DNA of 44,551 nt from an uncultured Clostridia bacterium. Lineage in GTDB: Bacteria > Bacillota > Clostridia > TANB77 > CAG-508. The notes beneath the pieces were generated by a model that saw nothing but the letters and a program-made list of their open reading frames with translations, did not search any database and was not told the origin of the DNA. The translations under genes were made by a program, and so were the position numbers. The DNA lies in NCBI GenBank assembly GCA_947623595.1, contig CANQHC010000016.1, forward strand, positions 1 through 44,551. Reading direction: 5' to 3'. Shown piece by piece: positions 34,036-42,748 of this stretch; within the stretch, counting starts at the first letter, position 1; each line of letters begins with the position of its first letter.

Positions 34036-34109
34036 GCAACTGTTATTCTAACAAAATCCTCTTTTAAATTTTTTATATATGTGGCAGTTTTCACATCGTC
34101 ACCTCCTTA
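34036..34109 (-). other. Fragment of a small gene beside the IS256 remnant
   Basis: On the minus strand GGAGGTGA is followed by GTG AAA ACT GCC ACA TAT, opening a frame reading KTATYIKNLKEDFVRITVA that runs into the truncated antitoxin-like gene. It looks like the start of a small gene cut at this junction. Confidence 0.35.
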
Positions 34110-34855
34110 TTATGTATTTTCATATTTTGTTATTCTTGCCTGCATTTCTGGATTTATTGCAATCTGATTTCTTACCATTGCCCAATTTGAAATTAGTCTG
34201 TTTTTCCATTTTTTGTAAAGCTCTGTTACTCTAAGATAAAGTAATTTAAATAATGCTGTCTCATTTGGAAATGAACCTCTCTTTGTTACTTTGCGAAAGC
34301 TTGAATTTACACTTTCTATCGCATTTGTCGTGTACATTACTTTTCTTATTGCTCTTCCATAATTAAATAATTGCTCCACATGTTTCCAATTTCTTGTCCA
34401 TACTTCCACAGCTCCTGGATACTCATTCCATGTTTGCTTAAAACGCTCAAATTCTGCTTCTGCTGCTTTTAAACTTGGTGCTCCATATATTTTCTTTAAT
34501 TGAGCTGTAAATGCTTTGTAGTTCTTTGTCGGAACATATTTTATTGAATTTCTTATTAGATGCACTATACATCTTTGCACTATCACATTTTTAAATATTG
34601 CCTTGGCTCCTTCTTCTAATCCAGATACTCCATCCATTGAGATAAATAGCACATCTTCTACGCCTCTTCCTTTTAGTTCGTCAAATATCTGCATCCAATT
34701 GTATTTGCTTTCCGTTTCATTTAACCATATTCCTAATATATCTTTCATTCCATTAGCATCATATCCTAATATTGTGTATACTGCATATTCTTTTGTTTCA
34801 TATTCTTTCTTTATTGATACATACATACAATCTACAAACATGAAAGCTGAATCTA
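34110..34855 (-). pseudogene. IS256-family transposase, C-terminal part
   Basis: About 248 residues of a transposase that is normally about 400 long. All three catalytic residues remain: D in FVDCMYV, D in SMDGVSGLEEG and E in TTNAIESVNS. The typical RCIVHLIRNS segment lies between. The N-terminal DNA-binding part is missing. Upstream in its frame the sequence becomes an IS3-family terminus at about 34856, so the IS3 element cut it. No N-terminal part is found beyond the IS3 copy, so more was deleted. Confidence 0.88.
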
Positions 34856-35032
34856 TGTCAAGTATTTGGACACAAAATCGTGTAATTTTTATAGCTATAA
34901 TACTTGCTAAAGAAAATTCTATTATAAATTCTCTTTGCTATCAACGGTATACAAGTCCTTTCATTCGCCGTTGACAGCAACAAGAATTTATAATTTTGTT
35001 TGTTTAAGCCTGTATAGCTGATATTATAACTA

Positions 35033-35785
35033 TTATGCAGCTTCTTGTTCAATTTCATAAGGTATTCTATAATTTATTGCTGAATGTATCCTTTTTTGCT
35101 GTAAGAATGTCTTAATCTTAACTCTTTTAAATAACTTTCAACTTTATTTGATGTATATTGGCTACCTAAATCACTATGAAATATTGCTTGCTCTTTGAAT
35201 TTTCCCTTCATTTGTGCATTTTTTATTGCTTCTATTACTAAATCTGCATCTATTGTTTTTCCATAGCTATATCCTATTATTGCTCTACTACATAAATCTT
35301 CTACCGTTGCTAAATATGTCCACCCATAATTCTTAACATAAATATACGTTATATCTGAAACCATTTTTGCTCTTAGCTCATCTGCTTGAAACTCTTGGTT
35401 TAACAAGTTTTTCTTACCTTCATTATCAACCTTTTTACTGCTACTTCCTGGTCTATACTTTTTAACTATACATGATTTTATTTTTAAGAATTTCATTCTT
35501 TTGCCTACTCTTTTTACACTTACATGTCTTCCTTCATTTTCAAGTATTTTCTGAATTTTTGGTGAGCCATATCTTTTTTTACTTTCATTGTAAATTCTCA
35601 AGATATCGACATCAAGACTCCTATTATCTTCTTTATATATATTTGTTCTATGATTTTTATGATAATAATACTCTGAACGGCTTATTTTCAATGCTTTGCA
35701 TAATCTTTTAATATCATAAATTCCTTTATTTTCTTCTATAAATTTGAATTTATCTTCTATTTCTGCGTGAATATGGCCATGGCTT
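35033..35785 (-). pseudogene. IS3-family transposase OrfB with internal deletion
   Basis: The frame is entered by -1 frameshifting at a seven-A run (35784-35790), giving IHAEIEDKFKFIEEN and then an integrase-type core. Catalytic D residues are in VSDITYIYV and FHSDLGSQYTS. After RHSYSKKG the sequence jumps and the frame ends in YIQQ at 35074. One base off, the genuine C-terminus (RIHSAINYRIPYEIEQEAA) follows and stops at 35033. The AAAAAAGGAT overlap at the junction suggests a microhomology deletion. It removed the catalytic glutamate, so the enzyme is dead. Confidence 0.85.
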
Positions 35786-36029
35786 TTTTTAATATTTCAT
35801 TTTCTATCTTTAAATCGTTTAATTCTTTCTTTAATTTTTTAATTTCTTTATTATTTGTTACTTCACCATCTGGTGTCTGGATTTTCCCATATTGTCCAAC
35901 CCATTTGTATAATGTTGCACTTCCTATGCCATATTCACGTACAATGTTTGCTGCTGTTGTTGTATGACTTTCGTATAACTCAACAATCATTTTTTTAAAA
36001 TCTTCATCATAACTTTTATTTTTGGCCAT
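35757..36029 (-). CDS. IS3-family transposase OrfA
   Basis: 90 residues from the ATG at 36029, which has GGAAGGAG eight bases upstream. The N-terminal helix-turn-helix (YDEDFKKMIVELYESH to GIGSATLYKWV) and a C-terminal leucine-zipper-like helix (KEIKKLKKELNDLKIENEIL) are typical. Near its end, TTA AAA AAA GCC carries the slippery run that shifts ribosomes into OrfB to make the fused transposase. It appears intact, but its OrfB partner is not. Confidence 0.88.
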   Translation of the reverse strand: MAKNKSYDEDFKKMIVELYESHTTTAANIVREYGIGSATLYKWVGQYGKIQTPDGEVTNNKEIKKLKKELNDLKIENEILKKAMAIFTQK

Positions 36030-36078
36030 TTTGAACACTCCTTCCTAAGCGTATAAAATCATTATATCATATCGACGC

Positions 36079-36096
36079 GAAGTAGCAATTTACTTG
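36079..36096. repeat. 18-base direct repeat, right copy
   Basis: Identical to 33106-33123. It lies in the left terminus of the IS3-family element. Confidence 0.6.
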
Positions 36097-36111
36097 ATTA
36101 TTCTAGCTTTT

Positions 36112-36192
36112 TTCTTCCGATAATACATTTCTTCCGATAAATAATGTGATGAGAAGCTTCCCATCACATTATACAACATTCACTAGGGGGGG
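36112..36192. repeat. Direct repeat, 11 bp hairpin and G7 run after the pilin-like gene
   Basis: TTCTTCCGATAA occurs at 36112-36123 and 36129-36140. ATAATGTGATG (36141-36151) pairs perfectly with 36162-36172 around an inner GAAGCTTC palindrome. A run of seven G (36186-36192; C on the coding strand) lies three bases past the stop codon. The hairpin is not followed by a T tract, so it is not a typical terminator. Confidence 0.6.
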
Positions 36193-36195
36193 TGG

Positions 36196-37565
36196 TTAAT
36201 AAAGTTCATAGCACTCCGCTGTCATGCTAGTCTCCCTCAATCTATCATTTTCTACTGTTTCATTAGTTTTAACAAGATTGGTATCAGTTCTAAGACAGAT
36301 AATTGGACGGACACCGTAACTAGAATGATCATTGTACTTTCGGTTACCAATACCACCTTCGCAAAACACCTCACTGACGTCATTTGGATCATTACCAGCG
36401 GGAGATGCCAACCAATACCCGATTGCAAGATTCCTCGATTGAGTCGTTATCAAAATCACCGTATTTGCTCGAATGAGGAAAGTACAGCGGATCTGTATTA
36501 TTGACAGAGGCACCGTAAGTTGTCGCATCAGACCCAGAACCAACGTAATATCCATACGGTTTTTTTCCTTTTCCAGAATAACTTAATGGTTTATCTGTAT
36601 GTCTTTTATTCCAGCTATTTATCCACATTTCTACACTTGGTCCTCCTGTTGCATATTCAGCATATGTCCCATCTTTAAAGCTTCCCCAGTTTTCTGTACA
36701 CAATAAGCTAGATGCACATTTTGAATTAATATATTCATTGCTACCTGCTGCATTATCTTTTATATCATAATTGCTAAATTCAAACAATTTTGGAAATGTA
36801 CATGCTTTCGCTCTTATTTCATTATCTGGTAATGTGCAATGATAGTCTGGCGCACTTGACCAGTATTTTATATAGTCTGCGTATTTTCCTTCTCCTGATT
36901 CCATAATTGGTGTTTTTTCATCCGATTTCACTGCTTCTTGCAATTCCTTCGTATCTGCTTTTACGTAATCTGATGCTATTAAAAATATTCTTTTTCCTCT
37001 TGTTGGTTGATTGTTTTCGTCTACTACACCATCTTCACCTTCATAATCTTCTATATAGAATATTTGCCAATCATCTGTAGCATCACCATCTCCGTCTATA
37101 TCTATCCCATAATTTGTTACATATTGTATTTTGCCACTTTCTGCAAACTTTGTTTCTAATTCGTTTACTGGTACTATATCTTCTGGTTTTATTTTATTTT
37201 TTTCTTCTATTTTTCCGGTTAGTATCAATTTTGTAGTCTTTTCTTTCTCCTTTAAATTTCCAAGGTCCTTCTCCTTTAAAAGTATCATTTGTTACTTTAT
37301 CTGCTCCAAATTTATTTTTTAATGCATTTTTTACATTTTCTGTTGAAAGCGTTCCTGTTCCATTAATTAGTGCATCTGTAACTGCTAGTTTTACTTGTTC
37401 TTCTTCTGTTACATCTTTTGTTATTTCATCTGCTTGTCCAGCCCTTCCTATAATTCCATTTTTCCCAATTAACATATTAATTGATATTCCTGCTAAAATT
37501 AAAAGCACGATGATTGTTACCACTAATGCAATTAAGGTTATTCCTTTGTTTTTATTGTTTTCCAT
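36196..37565 (-). pseudogene. Prepilin-like secreted protein, broken by two frameshifts
   Basis: Three overlapping frames (37194-37565, 36392-37288, 36196-36555) join into one protein of about 455 residues. The N-terminus KGITLIALVVTIIVLLILAG is prepilin-like. The middle has GIDIDGDGDATDDWQIFYIE and IFLIASDYVK, and the end has GYWLASPAG and SYGVRPIICLRT, a pattern common in clostridial pilin-like proteins. Deleting one base near 37210 gives KIDTTGKIEEK; deleting one near 36438 gives DSSRNLAIGYWL. AAAGGAG precedes the ATG. The last 400 bases are richer in G and C than the first part, and use codons such as CGG, GTC and GAC that are rare elsewhere in the window. Confidence 0.85.
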
Positions 37566-38066
37566 TCTTTTTTCTCCTTTAAATTTTTGTTTTATACACT
37601 TATTGTAGTATTCTTATGTATATTTTTCAAGATATGTTATGTATTTTTTTATTTCATTTATATTACAATATTATTACAAATAGATGTCATAAAAATTATT
37701 TTAATTATTTAAAACATTATTAATTCATTCTTAATAAGATACTTTTAAAAATAATTATTCCCTTTTTAGCAAAAATTTTTCTTTTTTTTATTTTTGAAAA
37801 GTTATCTTTTAACTAAATCATTCTTTTTATCAGCCTCACCCTATAAGATAAAAACCTTCATAAAATTAATATTGTATTTTCCTTAAGTTATTTACTTAAC
37901 GATAGTTTGCTTTTGCTTCTTTTGCATAAAAATCAATATATTCCAGACTTCTTAGATTGATTTTTTATTGATATAAAAAAATTGGTAAAATTGCTTGACT
38001 TTATATATTTTTTAGTACAAAATACAAATATCAAATTTCGTTAAGTAAATAACTTGACGAAATTTT
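37566..38066. other. Gene-free stretch with a 20-base inverted repeat
   Basis: AT-rich and without an intact gene. It contains the inverted pair at 37883-37902 and 38038-38057 and, on the minus strand just inside the first, a short orphan frame (INLRSLEYIDFYAKEAKANY) ending at the repeat, which looks like a gene tail. Confidence 0.45.
37883..38057. repeat. MITE-like unit or att-like inverted pair
   Basis: TTAAGTTATTTACTTAACGA (37883-37902) and its complement with one difference (38038-38057) face each other across 135 bases. The right copy sits in a larger near-perfect hairpin (AAATTTCGTTAAGT to ACTTGACGAAATTT), ten bases past the stop of the tyrosine integrase remnant. It could be a small non-autonomous element or old att cores. 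Confidence 0.5.
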
Positions 38067-38530
38067 TTACAATTTTTCCAAATATTTTTTCTTAATTTTA
38101 TCTGATGAATGAACATATATTCCAAGAGTAATATTTACATCAGAATGTCCTAAAATTTCACTTAAAGATTTTGCATCCATTCCAACTTCAATGCAATTAG
38201 TTGCAAAAGTGTGCCTTATTATATGAAATTTATATGGTTTTAATTTGCATTTTTTTAAATAGACTTACTGTATATTGATAATTTCTAGGATCTACTAATT
38301 TATCACTTTTTCCAGACAAAAAATAATCTTCATCTTTATATTTTTTCCTCATACTTTTCAAAATTTCATATATTTTTTGATTTATAGGAATATTCCTTAT
38401 TGAGCAATCAAACTTTGGCTTATCTATAATAATGTTAGAATTTCTTTTTTGCCCATCATAAACTCTTTCTATTGTACTTTCAACATAAATATATTTATTT
38501 TCTAAATCCAGAAAAAAAAAATAATTCTTA
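38067..38530 (-). pseudogene. Tyrosine recombinase, catalytic half, frameshifted
   Basis: The C-terminal catalytic domain reads EILKSMRKKYKDEDYFLSG, then after a frame change HIIRHTFATNCIEVG, LGHSDVNITLGIYVH and LEKL. The histidine, the arginine of RHT, the histidine of LGHS and the tyrosine nucleophile are all present. The shift lies at a seven-base homopolymer (38250-38256): with six A the frame continues as KKCKLKPYKFHIIRH. The N-terminal core-binding half and the first catalytic arginine are missing upstream, where an unrelated hairpin sequence begins. It is a dead integrase from an earlier element. Confidence 0.88.
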
Positions 38531-38848
38531 ATTGTTCTTTGGTAGGATATTCGATAGCTTATGCTATCGTCTACCTACCTCCACGCATTAAAATATGGTA
38601 TGTATCTTTTGAAAATATTGTTTTATCAATACTTTCACATTTTTGTACCTATGGCATTTTGAAAAAATAATTTTTGCTATGATTTACCATATTTTTAGGT
38701 ACTGTACTTTTCTAAAAAAACTTTTATATTTTGCTATCTAATACATAAAATGCAAGCATATAAAAAGAGGCTAATATTAGCCCCAATAAATAAACCAATA
38801 AAAAAGGTATCCTCTTAATAAACTCCTTTATTTTTATTATAATAAATA
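38531..38848. other. Gene-free stretch with nested hairpin and terminator
   Basis: No gene. CGATAGC (38552-38558) pairs with 38563-38569 around TTAT, and GGTAGG (38541-38546) pairs with CCTACC (38574-38579) outside it, a two-level stem. The rest is AT-rich until the terminator at 38765-38782. Confidence 0.55.
38765..38782 (-). terminator. Terminator-like hairpin at the element's right end
   Basis: The perfect palindrome GGCTAATATTAGCC is extended by one pair and a wobble, and on the minus strand is followed by TCTTTTTAT. It would end transcripts entering from the ZIP 5' fragment. Confidence 0.6.
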
Positions 38849-39361
38849 TTAATTAAATTTGAATTCTAAATGTTTTTCAGGCGTTTTACATTGGTGTCTA
38901 TTTTGGAATCTCTCTTCTGGTATATCATGTAAACAAATAGCTATTGCTAAGGAAAGCCCAAGTGTTAGGGAGGCCTCAAATCCAGAACCTATGGCTAATC
39001 CTTCAGGAAAATTATGTAAAGCTAAACCGATACTAACAATGATCCCTGTTTTCAATAAACTATTTTTATTTAATTTACTTTTATTATTAAATTTTCTATC
39101 TACTATAACATCGCAAAATATCATTGTTATAATTCCTAGGATTGTACCTAAAAAAACAGTTGACATTGTTGTTAAAGTAAATGCTTCTGGTAACAAGTCA
39201 AAACATACTATTGCAATCATAAGACCAGAGGCAAATGCTAAAATAAAACTTAGGAATTTTTTTGATGGATTTTTAAATTTTACACCTATAAATCCGCCTA
39301 TTGTAGTTCCAAAAGTTCCAAAAAACAAGCCTATCAAGGTGGCTTTTAATATTTCATTCAA
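38849..39361 (-). pseudogene. ZIP-family metal transporter, N-terminal fragment with foreign tail
   Basis: The first 149 residues are a ZIP transporter: helix 1 (LIGLFFGTFGTTIGGFIG), helix 2 (FILAFASGLMIAIVCFDLLP), helix 3, a charged loop, helix 4 with the metal site LALHNFPEGLA, and helix 5 up to LHDIPE. The next 21 residues (ERFQNRHQCKTPEKHLEFKF and N) are encoded by the inserted element. AAAGGAGGAG precedes the ATG. Joined to the fragment at 30785-31081 it gives a continuous protein of about 245 residues, the normal ZIP length. It is probably not functional in this state. Confidence 0.92.
38890..38920. other. Right attachment site of the element
   Basis: The arm TGTCTATTTTG (about 38895-38905), then GAATCTCT, then the core CTTCTGG (38914-38920), followed by ZIP coding sequence. 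It is the partner of the left site at 31075-31099. Confidence 0.8.
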
Positions 39362-39396
39362 AACTACTCCTCCTTTTTTTGATATCTTGGTATGAA

Positions 39397-39430
39397 AAAA
39401 ACAAAGAATTATAAATAATTCTTTGTTTTT
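39397..39430 (-). terminator. Hairpin terminator downstream of prfA
   Basis: A 16 bp perfect stem (AAAAACAAAGAATTAT and its complement) with a two-base loop and A/T tails on both sides. It lies about 150 bases past the prfA stop and upstream of the ZIP gene, and could act in both directions. Confidence 0.65.
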
Positions 39431-39583
39431 ATTATATTAATATATTTTTAAAACATGCGTATTTTATCAAAATTATAAATTTGATTAATTTTATAAGATA
39501 TTTCATAATAATCTATTTATAAAATATTTTAATTTTCATAATCTTATTTTAGTCCTCATAATATTATTATGGAAACATATAAT

Positions 39584-40648
39584 TTAATCTTCTTCGTTTC
39601 CTTTTAATTTTTCTGCAGTATCGGCTGTAATTAAATTATCTATCATTTCATCTAAGTCACCATTTAGAAAATTTTCCATTTGATAGATTGATAACCCTAT
39701 TCTATGGTCTGTAATACGACCTTGTGGATAATTATAAGTTCTAATTTTTTCGCTTCTATCTCCACTACCTACTTGACTTTTTCTAGCATTTGCAACTTCT
39801 GCATCTTGTTTTTGTTTTTGCTCTTCATACAATTTTGAACGAAGTAGCCTCATTGCATAATCTCTATTTTGGAATTGTGACCTTTCTGTTTGACATTCTG
39901 CTACCATTCCTGTTGGTATATGTATTAAACGTACAGCTGAAGAAGTTTTGTTAATATGTTGCCCACCTGCTCCTGATGCTCTATATACTTCCATTTTTAT
40001 GTCTGCTGGGTTTATGTCAATTTCAACATCTTCTACTTCTGGCAAAACTACTACGGTTGCTGTTGAAGTATGAATTCTTCCACTTGCTTCTGTATCAGGA
40101 ACTCTTTGTACACGATGAACTCCACTTTCAAATTTTAACCTACTATAAGCTCCTTTTCCTGTGATCATGAAAGAAACTTCTTTATAACCTCCAAGCCCAG
40201 TTTCATTTTCATTTAGTATTTCTATTTTCCAATGTTTTTTCTCTGCATACATTGAATACATTCTGAATAATGTTCCTGCAAATAAAGCAGCCTCTTCTCC
40301 TCCTGCTCCACCACGAATTTCACATATTACGTTTTTATCATCATTTGGATCTTTTGGAATTAATAGTATTTTTATTTCTTCTTCTATTTTTGGCAATTTT
40401 TCTTTATTTTCTAATAATTCAATTTCTGCTAATTCTTTCATTTCTGGATCATTCAACATTTCTTTTGCATCTTCTATTGCCTTTGTTATTCTTTTATATT
40501 CTCTATATTTTAATACTACTGGTTCTATGTCTGAATGTTCTTTCATAAGGTTTTTCCACTCATCTTGTTTACTAATTATTTTTGGATCACTTATTTTTTT
40601 AGTTATCTCCTCATAGCGTTTTTCTACCTCTTCTAATTTCTGAAACAT
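39584..40648 (-). CDS. prfA: Peptide chain release factor 1
   Basis: 354 residues, the normal RF1 length. The GGQ motif that triggers peptidyl-tRNA hydrolysis is at about 228-230 in [21 protein letters not shown]1-type surroundings such as [16 protein letters not shown] and the late [19 protein letters not shown] are present. The protein recognises UAA and UAG in the ribosomal A site. AAGGAG precedes the ATG. The methyltransferase gene prmC, which often follows prfA, is not seen here; the next gene downstream is the split ZIP gene. No defect is visible. Confidence 0.97.
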   Translation of the reverse strand: MFQKLEEVEKRYEEITKKISDPKIISKQDEWKNLMKEHSDIEPVVLKYREYKRITKAIEDAKEMLNDPEMKELAEIELLENKEKLPKIEEEIKILLIPKDPNDDKNVICEIRGGAGGEEAALFAGTLFRMYSMYAEKKHWKIEILNENETGLGGYKEVSFMITGKGAYSRLKFESGVHRVQRVPDTEASGRIHTSTATVVVLPEVEDVEIDINPADIKMEVYRASGAGGQHINKTSSAVRLIHIPTGMVAECQTERSQFQNRDYAMRLLRSKLYEEQKQKQDAEVANARKSQVGSGDRSEKIRTYNYPQGRITDHRIGLSIYQMENFLNGDLDEMIDNLITADTAEKLKGNEED

Positions 40649-40801
40649 TTTATTTTCTCCTTGTTAAATAAAATTTACTGTATTATTATACTTCAAAAGT
40701 GCCTATTTTTCAAGTACTTTGCTTAAACAATTGATGTTTTATCAGAGAATAATATTAATTATGGAATTTTTTATAACTAACCTTAATATGTAAAATTATT
40801 T

Positions 40802-42733
40802 TTATAATTCTATCCATTGATATTCTAATTCTAAATCATCTAAAATTTTTCTTTCTCTTTTAGTACATGTTAATATTATTATTTGATGTTCTTTGGCTTG
40901 CTTACTTAAAAAGATTAATATATTTTTTAGCCTTTCTTCATCAAAGTATGCAAATGTTTCATCTAAAATAATTGGCATTTTTTCATTGGATATTTCATTT
41001 AGCATTGATAATCTTAATGCTAAATATAGTTGATCTATTGTTCCTATACTTAATAAACTTGCTGGTATATATTCTCCATTTTCTAATTCTACAATTAAAC
41101 CTTTTTCTTCATGTATTGATACTTTTTGATATTTCTCATTAGAAATTCTTTGAACAATTTTTGATAAGTTTTCTGTAAACTTTGGTGTTACGCTATTTTT
41201 CATTTTTTCATATGCTTTTTCTAATAAATCTTTTGTTATTTCAAAACATTTATTTTTTTCTTCTAAAATTTGCAACTTTTCTTTTACTTGTTCTTGCTCT
41301 TCCTTATATGCTACTATTTTTTCTACTTCTTGTGATATATTATTTTCTTCATATTCTATATTATTTAATTGTAACCTATAATTCATAATTTTTTTATTTG
41401 AATTTTCTAATTCCATTTCTATTTTATTATTATCTGTGATTGAAATAAGGCTTACATCATAAATACTAGCATATTTTCTTTTTAATTCTTGTTTTTGATC
41501 ATTTATTTTTTTCTCAAGTGCTGATTTTTCTTTTTCTATTTCTTCTTGCGTTTCTGATATTTGAGTTTGTAATAAATTAATTTGACTTTCTAGCCCTGTT
41601 ATTTCTTCTTTTATTTTTTCTTTTTGTATATTAATTTCGTTTTTATTTTTTGATGTATTTTTTTTATGTTTTATTTTTAATATGATATAGGATATAATAG
41701 TAATTGGTATAAGTGATAAAATTAAATAATTTATAATTCTATTTTTAATAAATATATTTAAAATATTTATTATAATTACTGCAATTGCTATACATAACCA
41801 TATTATTTTATTTTCTTTTTTATTTTTTATTTTATTTTCTTCTTGAATTATTTCTAATTTTTCTTTTTGTTTATTTTTTTCTTCTTTTATTTTTTTAATA
41901 TTTTCTATTTTTTCTTGATTTTCATTTTTTATATTATTTTTTAAATTTATTTTTTCAGATTCTATATTTTTTTCATTAATTATTTTTTTTAATTCTTGAA
42001 TTAAATTATTTTTTTGTTTTTCTGTTTCAAAATTGTTTCTTATCATTTCTTGTCTTTCTTGAATGTCTTGTTTGTTTTGAAAATACATTTTTTCATCCTT
42101 TAAGACAACCTCTAGTTCTTTGCTACGTTTTTGTAACAGATTTATAGGTCTGTCTTGAGTACGATTAGTACCTATTTCTTCAACTTGCCTCTTGTTTAAC
42201 TTATCAAGTGCCTTTTGAAATGATATATTATCATCCCCTGTTCCCCCAAGGTTTGCGACTTTTTGTACCAACATGTTTTGTGATTGTTTATCTAAAATTA
42301 CCTCTTGTTGGTTGGACATTATTGTGGAAATATATGTCTGTTTGCTTACTCCAGTTTGGTCATAGAGAATTTGACACCCTTCCTTTTTGTCAATTTTAAA
42401 ATCCTGTGAAATTTCTTCAAAATTTCCATTAAATACCTTTGGATTCTTCTTTGTAAAGTCTCGAAATATTTCATATGTATTACCATCATCTAATTGATAT
42501 TTTATTTTTCCAGAAAATTCTCCTCCATTCCATGGAAGATATTTTTCATAATCTGATATTTCTTTTCCGTTTTTATTTTTTGAAATTCCATAAAATATAT
42601 TTTTAATAAAATTTAATAATGTTGATTTTCCACTTTCATTTTGGCCATAAATTATATTTATATTATTTTTTAAATTAATTTCTTTTTGTTTTAATGTTCC
42701 ATATGTATTAATTTTTATATTTTCTATTTTCAA
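40802..42733 (-). CDS. yhaN: YhaN-like SMC-type ATPase
   Basis: 643 residues from a TTG start with GGAGAGT eight bases upstream. Walker A is GQNESGKST (30-38). A long coiled-coil is interrupted by two adjacent hydrophobic segments (about 305-350: IIWLCIAIAVIIINIL and YLILSLIPITIISYIIL). The C-terminal head has LLSIGTIDQLYLALRLS, an ABC-signature-like motif, and IILDETFAYFDEERL, the Walker B/D-loop region. YhaN/SbcC-like ATPases act with a YhaO/SbcD-like nuclease in DNA end processing. The Bacillus protein is clearly longer, so this is a short form. The membrane pair could tether the complex. The partner nuclease lies 15 bases upstream. Confidence 0.88.
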   Translation of the reverse strand: MKIENIKINTYGTLKQKEINLKNNINIIYGQNESGKSTLLNFIKNIFYGISKNKNGKEISDYEKYLPWNGGEFSGKIKYQLDDGNTYEIFRDFTKKNPKVFNGNFEEISQDFKIDKKEGCQILYDQTGVSKQTYISTIMSNQQEVILDKQSQNMLVQKVANLGGTGDDNISFQKALDKLNKRQVEEIGTNRTQDRPINLLQKRSKELEVVLKDEKMYFQNKQDIQERQEMIRNNFETEKQKNNLIQELKKIINEKNIESEKINLKNNIKNENQEKIENIKKIKEEKNKQKEKLEIIQEENKIKNKKENKIIWLCIAIAVIIINILNIFIKNRIINYLILSLIPITIISYIILKIKHKKNTSKNKNEINIQKEKIKEEITGLESQINLLQTQISETQEEIEKEKSALEKKINDQKQELKRKYASIYDVSLISITDNNKIEMELENSNKKIMNYRLQLNNIEYEENNISQEVEKIVAYKEEQEQVKEKLQILEEKNKCFEITKDLLEKAYEKMKNSVTPKFTENLSKIVQRISNEKYQKVSIHEEKGLIVELENGEYIPASLLSIGTIDQLYLALRLSMLNEISNEKMPIILDETFAYFDEERLKNILIFLSKQAKEHQIIILTCTKRERKILDDLELEYQWIEL

Positions 42734-42748
42734 ATTAATTACTCTCCT

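Larger units (their letters stand above)
34856..36098 (-). mobile_element. IS3-family element, internally deleted
   Basis: The right end reads inward TGTCAAGTATTTGG from 34856; the left end has the related TCAAGTAAATTG from about 36097. It holds orfA (35757-36029) and an orfB remnant (35033-35785). The length of about 1.24 kb is short for the family because of a deletion in orfB. It is inserted in the IS256-family gene. The exact left end is uncertain by a few bases. Confidence 0.75.
31075..38920. mobile_element. 7.8 kb large-serine-recombinase element in a ZIP gene
   Basis: Both ends carry CTTCTGG (31075-31081 and 38914-38920). Inside each end is an 11-base arm: TGTCTATTTTG at the right end and its exact complement CAAAATAGACA at the left end, each about 8 bases from the core. 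A circularised element would have an attP of two perfect inverted arms separated by 22 bases, centred on TC/GA. Joining the outer flanks rebuilds the ZIP gene in frame. The recombinase gene begins about 40 bases inside the left end, as is usual. The other contents are mostly decayed, and no conjugation or replication genes are visible. Confidence 0.9.

Noticed and set aside
34858..35058. Minus-strand open frame between the two transposase genes
   Set aside because: It reads through the IS3 right end and overlaps the out-of-frame OrfB C-terminus, which explains the sequence better.
36141..36172. Hairpin as the terminator of the pilin-like gene
   Set aside because: The stem is perfect, but no T tract follows on the minus strand; I list it as a hairpin only.
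14376..38057. A single regulator site built on AAGTAAAT found at several places
   Set aside because: The shared bases (near 14376, 24685, 33106, 36079, 37883, 38038) are short and likely in such AT-rich DNA, and several belong to mobile-element ends.
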